Assembly: GCA_902801765.1 (NCBI GenBank)
Contig: CADCJO010000013.1
Span: 27,539-91,538 of the forward strand
From: an uncultured Eubacteriales bacterium
GTDB taxonomy: Bacteria; Bacillota; Clostridia; Christensenellales; Aristaeellaceae
Length of the DNA stretch: 64,000 nt
Reading direction: 5' to 3'
Shown one piece after another: positions 48,883-57,526 of the stretch (position 1 is its first letter; each line of letters opens with the position of its first letter). The notes below the pieces were generated by a model that searched no databases, had not been told where the DNA came from, and was given only the letters and a program-made list of their open reading frames with translations. A program made the position numbers and the translations under genes.

Positions 48883-51072
48883 GTGGGATGGTTCGAGAAG
48901 CAAATACAGCAGCGAAGCGACCTGGACCAGCAGCTGTTTGAGGATTCCCTGTTCCGGGCGGCGGGCGTTGTGATGGGACAGCGGCAGGCAAAACGGGTCA
49001 GCGGCGAACGCATCGTCACCCGGGAAGCCATCGACGAGGTGCTGAAATACTATCACTGCAAGCCGGTGGAAGTGCCCAAAGCCATCAAGGATAACGACGA
49101 ATACATTGATTTCTGTCTTCGGCCGTATGGCCTGATGCGGCGGGATATTCTGCTGAAGGACGGCTGGTACAGGGACGCCTGCGGGCCTGTGCTGGCTTTT
49201 GACAAGGAAAGCGGCGAGCCCATGACGCTGCTGCCCGGGGCTTGGCGCGGATATGTGTACACAGACCGGGAAACCGGGAAAAAAATCAGGCTGAACAAAG
49301 CGGCCGCCGCCCGGTTTGTCCGGGAAGGGTATTGCTTCTATCAACCCCTGCCCCAAAGAAAAATCGGCATTCCCGACCTGCTCAAATACATGAAAAGCTG
49401 CGTTTCCGTGAACGACATCGCGATGATCGTACTGTCCGCCCTGGCGGCAACGCTGACGGGTCTGCTGATTCCCCGTATCACCAAAGCGCTGACCGGCCCT
49501 GTGCGAACCAGCGGAAACACTTCCATGCTGATCGCCATTGCCATTTGCCTGTTCTGCACCTCCCTTTCCTCACAGCTCCTGAACTCGCTTCGGGGCATGT
49601 GCATGAGCCGCATTCAATGCAAAACCTCTCTGGGAATTCAGGCCTCCATGATGATGCGGGTCATGTCGCTGCCTGCCGATTTCTTCCGCAAATACAGCGC
49701 GGGCGAATTGGCGAACCGTTCCATGGCCGTCAATTCCCTGTGCGATATGCTGCTGGGCACGCTCATGTCCACCGGGCTGACCAGCCTCATGTCCCTCCTG
49801 TATCTCCCGCAGATTTTCCGCTTCGCGCCCGCGCTGGTGGTTCCGTCGCTGCTGATCATTCTGGTGACGGTGGGGTTCAGCGCGGTGTCCTCCCTGGTGC
49901 AGATTCGTTTGGTTCGGCAGATGATGGAGCAAGAAGCGAAGGAGTCCGGCATGTCCTATTCCATGATCTCCGGCATCCAGAAAATCAAGCTGGCGGGCGC
50001 GGAAAAGCGTTCCTTCGCCCGGTGGCTGAACCTGTATGCGGAAGGCGCGAAGTATCTCTATAACCCCCCCGCCTTCATCAAGATCAACTCCGTTATCAAC
50101 CTGGCCATTTCCCTGGCCTCCACCATCCTCCTGTACTTCCTGGCCGTTCAGAGCAATGTGGACCAGTCCTCCTACTTTGCGTTCACGGCGGCTTACGGCT
50201 CGGTGATGGGCGCGTTCTCCTCCCTGGCGGGTATCGCGCTGACTGCGGCGAAAATCCAGCCCACGCTGGAAATAGCGAAGCCTTTCCTGGAAGCGACGCC
50301 CGAAGCCTCCGACAGCCGCGAAATCGTGACCCGCATTTCAGGAGCCGTCGAACTGAACAACGTGTATTTCCGGTACAGCGAGAACACGCCCTACATCGTC
50401 AACGATCTCTCCCTCAAAATTCAGCCCGGCGAATATATCGCCATCGTGGGCAGGACGGGCTGCGGCAAATCCACGCTGCTGCGGCTGCTGCTGGGCTTTG
50501 AAAAGCCGGAAAAAGGCGCGATCTATTACGACGGCAAGGATATGAACAAGCTGGATATGAGCTCCCTGCGCCGCAGAATCGGCACGGTGCTGCAAAACGG
50601 CAGCCTGTTTCAGGGCGATATTTATTCCAATATCGTCATCACTGCGCCGGAGCTGACGCTGGACGACGCCTGGGAGGCCGCCGAAAAAGCGGGCATCGCC
50701 GACGACATCCGGGCCATGCCGATGGGCATGCAGACCTTGATTTCCGAGGGTCAGGGCGGTATTTCCGGCGGGCAGAAGCAGCGCATCATGATTGCCCGGG
50801 CGATCGCTCCCAGACCCAAAATTCTCATGTTTGACGAGGCTACCAGCGCTTTGGACAACAAAACCCAGCGGCAGGTGTCCGAAGCCCTGGACGCCATGGG
50901 CTGCACCCGTATTGTCATCGCCCACCGCCTGTCCACCATCCGCCATTGCGACCGCATCCTGGTGCTGGACAAGGGCAGCATCATCGAGGACGGCGCCTAT
51001 GACGAACTGATTGAAAAGGACGGATTCTTTGCCGACCTGGTGGCCCGCCAGCGTCTGGACACTCCGTCCTGA
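48883..51072 (+). CDS. NHLP-type ABC exporter permease/ATPase, partner subunit
   Basis: The 729-residue protein lacks a C39 peptidase. Its ~165-residue N-terminal region is not a normal transporter part and matches the extension seen in the second NHLP exporter subunit. Membrane helices span ~170-440, then an ATPase domain with Walker A GRTGCGKST, signature ISGGQKQR and Walker B ILMFDEATSALD. Start is a GTG 17 bases after the previous stop, weak ribosome site. It probably forms a heterodimer or acts beside the peptidase-bearing exporter. Confidence 0.9.
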   Translation: MGWFEKQIQQRSDLDQQLFEDSLFRAAGVVMGQRQAKRVSGERIVTREAIDEVLKYYHCKPVEVPKAIKDNDEYIDFCLRPYGLMRRDILLKDGWYRDACGPVLAFDKESGEPMTLLPGAWRGYVYTDRETGKKIRLNKAAAARFVREGYCFYQPLPQRKIGIPDLLKYMKSCVSVNDIAMIVLSALAATLTGLLIPRITKALTGPVRTSGNTSMLIAIAICLFCTSLSSQLLNSLRGMCMSRIQCKTSLGIQASMMMRVMSLPADFFRKYSAGELANRSMAVNSLCDMLLGTLMSTGLTSLMSLLYLPQIFRFAPALVVPSLLIILVTVGFSAVSSLVQIRLVRQMMEQEAKESGMSYSMISGIQKIKLAGAEKRSFARWLNLYAEGAKYLYNPPAFIKINSVINLAISLASTILLYFLAVQSNVDQSSYFAFTAAYGSVMGAFSSLAGIALTAAKIQPTLEIAKPFLEATPEASDSREIVTRISGAVELNNVYFRYSENTPYIVNDLSLKIQPGEYIAIVGRTGCGKSTLLRLLLGFEKPEKGAIYYDGKDMNKLDMSSLRRRIGTVLQNGSLFQGDIYSNIVITAPELTLDDAWEAAEKAGIADDIRAMPMGMQTLISEGQGGISGGQKQRIMIARAIAPRPKILMFDEATSALDNKTQRQVSEALDAMGCTRIVIAHRLSTIRHCDRILVLDKGSIIEDGAYDELIEKDGFFADLVARQRLDTPS

Positions 51073-51167
51073 TCCGATTTGATGCCATTCATTTTCCAAG
51101 CTGTTTACAGCTGTCGTGCCGACCGTTCAGCTGCCGGACCGATTGAATGCAAGGAAGGAGTCTCATC

Positions 51168-53576
51168 ATGAAATGTGAAGAAAAACTATCAGATGCCATC
51201 CTCTTCTCCCTCCCCCGGCGAGACGGCGTTCTGCGGCTGCGTATCGCCGCGCTGGCATGCGGGGCGGTGCGCGTCACCCGTACCCTGCGGCAAGATTTCC
51301 TTCCTTCCTCCGGCATCACGGTGATCGACCGCGCGCCGGGACAATGCACGGCAACAGAAGCAGCGGACGCGTATCTCGTGGACTGCGGCAGCGTTACAGC
51401 CCGCGTTTGCAAGGAAACAGGAGCGATCACGTTCCGCGCGAAGGATGGGGTAATCCTGCTGCGGGAACAAGAAAAGCAGCCCTGTGAGATGGAAGAAAAG
51501 CCGGTGATGATCAACCGTTTCCGGCAGGATGGCGAAATCACCTATACGCAAAGCGTGGATGGCGTGCGGGCTTCCAGCGAGGACTATGAACCCTATGAGG
51601 CACGGAAAGCCTATGCCTGGAAATTATCCTTCGACTTTGACGCGGGAGAAGGGCTTTACGGTCTGGGCTCCCATGAGGAGGGGTATGGAAACCTGCGGGG
51701 AAAAAGCCGGGAATTGTATCAGCACAACATGAAGGCCGTCGTGCCGATGCTGGTTTCCACCAAGGGCTGGGGGCTGCTGATTGACGCCGGGTGCCTGATG
51801 GCGTTTCATGACGATGCCCTGGGTTCGTATCTGTGGGCGGACTGCGCCGATGAAATGGATTATTATTTCCTCAGCGGCGGGTATGCGCAGGTGTACCGCC
51901 AATATGCCGATCTGACCGGCCATGCGCCGCTGCTGCCCAAATACGCCTTTGGCTTTATCCAGTCCAAGGAACGATACAAAGACGCCCAGGAATTGATCGG
52001 CGTGGTGCGGGAATACCGCCGCCGCCAGGTGCCGCTGGACATGATCGTGCAGGATTGGCAGACCTGGCCGGAGGGACAATGGGGATATAAGGTATTCGAC
52101 GAAGCCCGCTATCCCGATTCCCGGGGATTGACGGACGCGCTGCATAAGATGGGCGCGAAAATGATGATTTCCGTTTGGCCCTCCATGCAGGGAGCGCAAA
52201 ACGAAAACCGCCGGGAAATGCTGAAAAACGGCTGCATGCTGGGCAACCGGGTCATTTACAACGCTTTTGACGAAAAGGCCCGGGCACTGTACTGGAAGCA
52301 GGCGAACGAAGGGCTGTTCCGCTATGGCATTGACGCCTGGTGGTGCGACTGCACGGAGCCCTTTGAAGCGGACTGGCACGGAGCCATCAAGCCCGAGCCT
52401 TTCGAGCGGGTGCGGTTGAATGCCGGGGAAGCGAAAAAATACCTGGACCCCGGCAAGATCAGCCTGTACAGTCTGTACCATTCCATGGGCGTTTACCAGG
52501 GCCAGCGGTCCGTGACCCGGGAAAAGCGGGTGCTGAACCTGACCCGCTCCTCCTGGGCCGGACAGCACCGCTACGCCACTGTCACCTGGTCCGGCGACAT
52601 TTCCGCCTCCTGGGAGGTGCTGCGCCGCCAAGTACCGGAGGGGCTGAACTTCATGGCTGCCGGCGAGGGCTGGTGGAGCACGGACGCCGGGGGGTTCTTC
52701 CCCGGGGAATTTGCCGGGGCCTGGTTCGGCGCAGGAGATTTCACCGATGGTGTGAACGATCCCGGTTTCCGGGAATTGTTCGTCCGGTGGATGCAGTTTT
52801 CCGCTTTCCTGCCCATGATGCGGGCGCACGGCACCGGTACGCCCCGGGAAATCTGGCAGTTTGGGGAGAAAGGCGAAAAATGGTATGACGCCCTGGAAAA
52901 AATCATTCGCTTCCGCTCCCGGCTGGTGCCGCTTCTGTATTCCTTGGCGGCACAGTACGTGTCAGCGGGTCTTCCCCCGCTGCGCGTTCCCGCGCTGGTG
53001 TTCCCGGAGGATGCGGGCCTGCGCGGCATAGACAATGAAATGCTATTGGGCAGCGATCTGCTCGTCAAGCCCGTCACCCGCCCCATGGAATACCTGCCCA
53101 AGGGCAAACGTATGGAAACCATCGACGACACGGAGCAGGTTTACCTGCCGTCGGGAAACGCCTGGTATCCCTGGGAAAGCGGCACAAAGATGGAGGGCGG
53201 CCAGACGGTCCGCGTTCACGCACCGCTGGATGTGGTTCCGCTGTTCGTGCGCGCCGGCGGCATCGTGCTGCTGGGGCCCGTGAAGCAGTATGTGAGTGAA
53301 ACTGTTCAGGAGCCTGCGACCGTCACCGTTTATCCAGGCGCGGACGGGGCCTTCACCTGGTATGAGGACGCCGGAGAAGGCTCCGGATATGAGCAGGGCC
53401 AATGGACCCGGGTGCGTATGCGCTGGCAGGACGCGGAGGGCACGCTGATCCTGTCCGACCGGGAAGGCAGTTATCCCGGCATGGCGGCGGAAATCCCCCT
53501 GCTGGTTTCCCGCTGCGGCGGAGAGCCAGTCCGTATCGTCTATACCGGGCGGGAAATCAGGATCAGGCTTATATAA
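51168..53576 (+). CDS. GH31 alpha-glycosidase (alpha-glucosidase/alpha-xylosidase-like)
   Basis: The 802-residue enzyme has an N-terminal beta-sandwich (~1-220), a TIM barrel (~250-590) and C-terminal beta domains. The nucleophile is D394 in WWCDCTEP and the acid/base is D477 in TWSGD. No signal peptide. The WPEGQWGYKVFDEARYPD segment is typical of GH31. The ATG at 51168 has AAGGAAGGAG upstream. It precedes a separate import operon and follows the peptide exporter; a terminator (53603-53641) closes it. With a GH120-like enzyme downstream, xylose-containing oligosaccharides are a plausible target. Confidence 0.9.
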   Translation: MKCEEKLSDAILFSLPRRDGVLRLRIAALACGAVRVTRTLRQDFLPSSGITVIDRAPGQCTATEAADAYLVDCGSVTARVCKETGAITFRAKDGVILLREQEKQPCEMEEKPVMINRFRQDGEITYTQSVDGVRASSEDYEPYEARKAYAWKLSFDFDAGEGLYGLGSHEEGYGNLRGKSRELYQHNMKAVVPMLVSTKGWGLLIDAGCLMAFHDDALGSYLWADCADEMDYYFLSGGYAQVYRQYADLTGHAPLLPKYAFGFIQSKERYKDAQELIGVVREYRRRQVPLDMIVQDWQTWPEGQWGYKVFDEARYPDSRGLTDALHKMGAKMMISVWPSMQGAQNENRREMLKNGCMLGNRVIYNAFDEKARALYWKQANEGLFRYGIDAWWCDCTEPFEADWHGAIKPEPFERVRLNAGEAKKYLDPGKISLYSLYHSMGVYQGQRSVTREKRVLNLTRSSWAGQHRYATVTWSGDISASWEVLRRQVPEGLNFMAAGEGWWSTDAGGFFPGEFAGAWFGAGDFTDGVNDPGFRELFVRWMQFSAFLPMMRAHGTGTPREIWQFGEKGEKWYDALEKIIRFRSRLVPLLYSLAAQYVSAGLPPLRVPALVFPEDAGLRGIDNEMLLGSDLLVKPVTRPMEYLPKGKRMETIDDTEQVYLPSGNAWYPWESGTKMEGGQTVRVHAPLDVVPLFVRAGGIVLLGPVKQYVSETVQEPATVTVYPGADGAFTWYEDAGEGSGYEQGQWTRVRMRWQDAEGTLILSDREGSYPGMAAEIPLLVSRCGGEPVRIVYTGREIRIRLI

Positions 53577-53602
53577 AACAGAAAACCCCTAAGAGGCATA
53601 AC

Positions 53603-53641
53603 AATATCCGAAGGAGCAAAATTGCGAATTCGGATATTTTT
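53603..53641 (+). terminator. Terminator after the GH31 gene
   Basis: A 10-bp stem (AATATCCGAA / TTCGGATATT) with a 16-base loop is followed by a T-run. Confidence 0.75.
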
Positions 53642-53790
53642 GTCCCTATTTTTCAATGTGTTTGTCTTGTTGTGGAGGGGCTACCAATGATAAAATACAC
53701 CCAGTACAAATTTTTTCACCTTGGTGGTCAGCGGCAAATAAGCGAACGTCAGGATGCGTTCGAGCAAAGCAATGCGCAGGAGGTGAGTAT

Positions 53791-54708
53791 ATGCGGATGA
53801 ATCCGAAAAAAGCACGGTCGATCAGGGATTTTTTGTATATTCTTCCATTTTTGATCCTGGTGGCTGTGTTTTCCTATTACCCGCTTTATGGCTGGGTTTA
53901 CGCTTTCCATGATTATATGCCGCCCAAGCCGATTTCCGCGGAAACCTTTGTGGGTCTGAAATGGTTCAATTTCATTGTGTCCAATCCCACGCGCCTGGCG
54001 GACGTGGGCCGCGTGCTGGTCAATACCTTCGCCATGAGCGGCATTTCCCTCGCCTTCAGCTGGTTTCCCATGATTTTCGCCGTGTTTCTCAACGAGATCC
54101 AGTGCAAGCCTTACCGGAAGTTCGTGCAGACCGTGACCACCCTGCCGAACTTCATCAGCTGGGTGCTGGTGTTCTCGGTGGCATTCAACGTGCTCAGCTC
54201 CACGGGAGCGGTCAACACCGTGCTGGTGGATTTGGGCCTGATCGAAAAACCCATCGCTTTCCTCAGCTCCAAGGAGCACATCTGGTTCAAGATGTGGCTG
54301 TGGCTGACCTGGAAGAATGCCGGCTGGGCCGCGATCATGTATCTGGCCGCCATTTCCGCCATTGACGAGCAGATGATAGAGGCCGCCAAGGTGGACGGCG
54401 CCACCAGGATGCAGATTATCTGGCGGATCACGATTCCCTGCCTGCTGCCCACCTACTTCGTGATCGTCATGCTGAACCTGGCGAACTTCCTGTCCAACGG
54501 CATGGAACAGTATTATGTGTTCCAGAACAACTTCAACCGCAAGACCATCGAAGTGCTGGACCTGTACGTCTATAATATCGCCACCTCCGGGCGCGGGAAC
54601 TATCCCCTGTCCACAGCCATCAGCATGCTCAAGAGCATTGTGAGCGTTGGCCTGCTTTTCGTCACGAACACCGTCTCCCGCCTGGTGCGCGGGGAAGGCT
54701 TCGTGTAA
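53791..54708 (+). CDS. ABC transporter permease (LplB/YtcP-type polysaccharide importer)
   Basis: The 305-residue permease has six membrane helices beginning at ~10-35. The EAA loop EAAKVDGATRMQIIWRITIP lies near residue 195. The LplB subgroup is marked by the YPLYGWVYAFHDY segment after the first helix. AGGAGGTGA precedes the ATG at 53791; the longer frame to 53656 has no site. Pairs with the next gene; no ATPase gene nearby. Confidence 0.92.
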   Translation: MRMNPKKARSIRDFLYILPFLILVAVFSYYPLYGWVYAFHDYMPPKPISAETFVGLKWFNFIVSNPTRLADVGRVLVNTFAMSGISLAFSWFPMIFAVFLNEIQCKPYRKFVQTVTTLPNFISWVLVFSVAFNVLSSTGAVNTVLVDLGLIEKPIAFLSSKEHIWFKMWLWLTWKNAGWAAIMYLAAISAIDEQMIEAAKVDGATRMQIIWRITIPCLLPTYFVIVMLNLANFLSNGMEQYYVFQNNFNRKTIEVLDLYVYNIATSGRGNYPLSTAISMLKSIVSVGLLFVTNTVSRLVRGEGFV

Positions 54709-54729
54709 GCGGAAGGGAGGATGAAAACA

Positions 54730-55680
54730 ATGACCGCGAAATCACCCGCCGAATCCCGCAGGAAGCACGTGAATCCCATGAACCGCCAGAGCTTGGGCGA
54801 CCGCATCATCAGCGTGTTTACATATGTGATCTACGCTTTTCTCGCGTTCGCGTGCGCCTATCCGTTTTACTACATCATCATTAACTCCATCAGCGCCAAT
54901 AACCTTTCCGAGCGCGGGAAGGTGCTGTTCTGGCCCATGCAGGTCCACTTCGAGAATTATACTCGCATGGCCAACATTCCCGGCTTGCTCGACGCTGCGA
55001 AAATTTCCGTGATGCGCACGGTGATCGGCATGACCCTCACCATCCTGATCTCCTCCTTCCTGGGGTTTATGTTTACGCGGGAGACTCTGTGGAAGCGGAA
55101 GCTGTGGTATCGGTTCGTGGCCGTCACGATGTACTTTAACGCCGGCATCATCCCCTGGGTGCTGTGCATGCGGAATCTGGGGCTGAACAACAACTTCTGG
55201 GGCTATATCCTGCCGATGGTCATTCAGCCTTTCTACATTATCCTATGCAAAACTTACTGCGAATCCGTTCCCAGGGAACTGCAGGAAGCGGCGGAAATTG
55301 ACGGCGCCGGCACCCTGACCGTCTTTTTCCGGGTCATGCTGCCGGTAATCAAGCCGATCCTGGCTACCATCGCCATTTTCGCCGCCGTGAACCAGTGGAA
55401 CGCTTTCCAGGACAATCTGCTGCTGATGCCCAACCGCCCCGACCTGGATACCCTGCAGTACAAACTGTGGCAGTACATTACCCAGGCCAACAGCCTGAAG
55501 GCCATGCTCAGCAACACCACCAACACCAACGCGATCATGGCCAGCATGGCCACTGTCGCCACGGCGACGTCCATCCGCATGTCGGTCACCGTCGTGGTGG
55601 TGCTGCCCGTGATGATGATCTATCCCTTCTTCCAGCGGTACTTTACCAGAGGCATCATGATCGGCGCGGTCAAGGGCTGA
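54730..55680 (+). CDS. ABC transporter permease (LplC/YtcP type)
   Basis: The 316-residue MalG-type permease has a basic N terminus (~1-20) and six membrane helices. The EAA loop EAAEIDGAGTLTVFFRVMLP is near residue 195. Start 54730 is chosen because GGAAGGGAGG abuts the ATG at 54721 but is 9 bases before 54730. It lies 21 bases downstream of the LplB-type gene and 92 bases before its binding protein. Confidence 0.92.
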   Translation: MTAKSPAESRRKHVNPMNRQSLGDRIISVFTYVIYAFLAFACAYPFYYIIINSISANNLSERGKVLFWPMQVHFENYTRMANIPGLLDAAKISVMRTVIGMTLTILISSFLGFMFTRETLWKRKLWYRFVAVTMYFNAGIIPWVLCMRNLGLNNNFWGYILPMVIQPFYIILCKTYCESVPRELQEAAEIDGAGTLTVFFRVMLPVIKPILATIAIFAAVNQWNAFQDNLLLMPNRPDLDTLQYKLWQYITQANSLKAMLSNTTNTNAIMASMATVATATSIRMSVTVVVVLPVMMIYPFFQRYFTRGIMIGAVKG

Positions 55681-55772
55681 TCGCGGACGGCACAGGAAAG
55701 CTGGATGAACTGTTTTTGTTGATGCGGGCCGAAGTGCCCATACATCATATATTTTAAAAGGAGGGTTATCTG

Positions 55773-57455
55773 ATGAAACGGTTTCTGTCTGTTTTGCTGA
55801 CGGCCGCTCTGCTTCTGAGCCTGGTGTCCGTCAGCGCGATGGCCGAGGAGAAGGAAGTCCTGGTCATCGACGTGTATGATGATGCCGCCAACTACAACGG
55901 CACCCAGACCGGCTGGTTTGCCAAGCTGATCAAGGACAAGTTCAACATCGAGCTGAACATCATCGCGTCCCAGGTGGTTGGCAACACGGTATATGCCACC
56001 CGCTCCGAAGAGGGCAATCTGGGTGACATCCTGGTCGTGGACAAGTCCAAGTTCCCGGAAATCGTGGAAGCCGGACTGGCCAGGGAAATCACCGACAAGC
56101 TGGTTGACTGCAAGAACATTATGGTCTTCAAAAACCAGATCGACGTGTACAACAAGGGCCTGACCGGTGAAGAAGGCAAGTATTACGGCATTCCCACCGA
56201 GATGACCGATACTTCCCCCACCACCCTGACCGACGACGTGATCTATTCCAGCCCCATGCTCCGCTGGGATCTGTACAAAGAGATCGGCGCGCCGAAGCTG
56301 GAAAACCTGGACGACCTGCTGGCCGCGCTGGTGAAGATTCATGAGATTCATCCCACCAACGATGACGGCGATCCCGCCTATCCCTTCACCCTGTGGGCTG
56401 ACTGGGACAACAACGACAACATGTCCGGCCCCGCCAACGTGGTGCAGCTGACCACCTGGTACGGCGAGAAGCTGAAGGGCAGCGCCATACTCAAGCCCGA
56501 CAACACCTTCTCTCCCCTGTATGACCGCGGTAGCGCCTACTACACCATCACCAAGTTCCTCAACAAGGCGAACCAGCTGGGCCTGGTGGACCCCGACTCC
56601 GGCACCCAGAACTGGGACAGTGTCATGAACAAGCTGTCCACCGGCCGCGCTGACATGATGTGGTACAGCTGGGAGACCGGTTTCTGGAACAGCGTGGACC
56701 GTCTGAACGCCGGCACCGCTTTCCGCTTCATCCCCGTTGGCGACCAGACCTACTATGCCGACGCTGACCGTTACTTCGGTTCTGACCGTATGTTCGGCAT
56801 CGGCGGCCAGGTCGAGGGCGAAAAGTACGATCGCATCATGGAATTCCTCGACTGGTATGCCAGCCCCGAAGGAGCCGTGTTCCAGCACAACGGTATCGAA
56901 GGCCTGAACTACATCGTCGGTGAAGACGGCAAGTTCGTGCCCTACAAGGACAACGCCCTGATGGACAACCTGCCCGTTCCCGATGAATTCGGCGGCGGCG
57001 GATACAATGACGGCAACAACGCCATCAACCAGTGGATCGTTTCCTCCCTGTGCGTGAACCCCACCACCGGTGAGCGCTATGCCCAGAAGTACTGGCAGTC
57101 CTATAAGGACATGACCATGACCGAGATGAAGAAGGAATGGTCCGAAATGTTCGGCGCCGAGGATGATGTGGCTTGGATGAAGCAGAACGGCAAGCTGCTG
57201 GCCAGCCCCAGCGTTGACTTTGCGCCCGCTGCGGACAACAACGACATCATCGCCCTGCGTTCCGACGTGAACAAGGCGCTGTGCGAATACACCTGGAACC
57301 TGATCATGACCTGCGCCACGGATGAAGAGTTCGAAGCGATGTGGGACGAAATGATCGCTCAGCTGGATGGCTTCGGCTATCAGGAGCTGTTCGCTTATGA
57401 CTGCGCGCTGTGGCAGCCTGAAGTGGACGCCAAGATCGCGGCTGCCGCTCAGTAA
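55773..57455 (+). CDS. Extracellular solute-binding protein (LplA-type, oligosaccharide)
   Basis: The 560-residue binding protein is longer than monosaccharide binders, as is usual for the LplA group handling larger glycans. A signal peptide ends near AMA-EE (residue ~24), again without a lipobox. The mature region starts with VLVIDVYDDAANYNG. A LWADWDNNDNMSG loop near residue 210 could contact ligand or calcium. AAAGGAGG lies upstream. A strong terminator (57478-57509) follows, so expression of the next gene may be lower. Confidence 0.9.
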   Translation: MKRFLSVLLTAALLLSLVSVSAMAEEKEVLVIDVYDDAANYNGTQTGWFAKLIKDKFNIELNIIASQVVGNTVYATRSEEGNLGDILVVDKSKFPEIVEAGLAREITDKLVDCKNIMVFKNQIDVYNKGLTGEEGKYYGIPTEMTDTSPTTLTDDVIYSSPMLRWDLYKEIGAPKLENLDDLLAALVKIHEIHPTNDDGDPAYPFTLWADWDNNDNMSGPANVVQLTTWYGEKLKGSAILKPDNTFSPLYDRGSAYYTITKFLNKANQLGLVDPDSGTQNWDSVMNKLSTGRADMMWYSWETGFWNSVDRLNAGTAFRFIPVGDQTYYADADRYFGSDRMFGIGGQVEGEKYDRIMEFLDWYASPEGAVFQHNGIEGLNYIVGEDGKFVPYKDNALMDNLPVPDEFGGGGYNDGNNAINQWIVSSLCVNPTTGERYAQKYWQSYKDMTMTEMKKEWSEMFGAEDDVAWMKQNGKLLASPSVDFAPAADNNDIIALRSDVNKALCEYTWNLIMTCATDEEFEAMWDEMIAQLDGFGYQELFAYDCALWQPEVDAKIAAAAQ

Positions 57456-57477
57456 CTTGTCATCAAAACAAAATCGA

Positions 57478-57509
57478 GGGGCGCCTCTTTCGAGGCGTCC
57501 CCCCTTTTT
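57478..57509 (+). terminator. Terminator/attenuator after the binding-protein gene
   Basis: A GGGGCGCCTC stem with a TTTC loop and its complement (one bulged T) is followed by five T. It lies between the binding-protein and GH120-like genes and may act as partial read-through. Confidence 0.85.
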
Positions 57510-57526
57510 AAAAGAGAGGTATCCGT

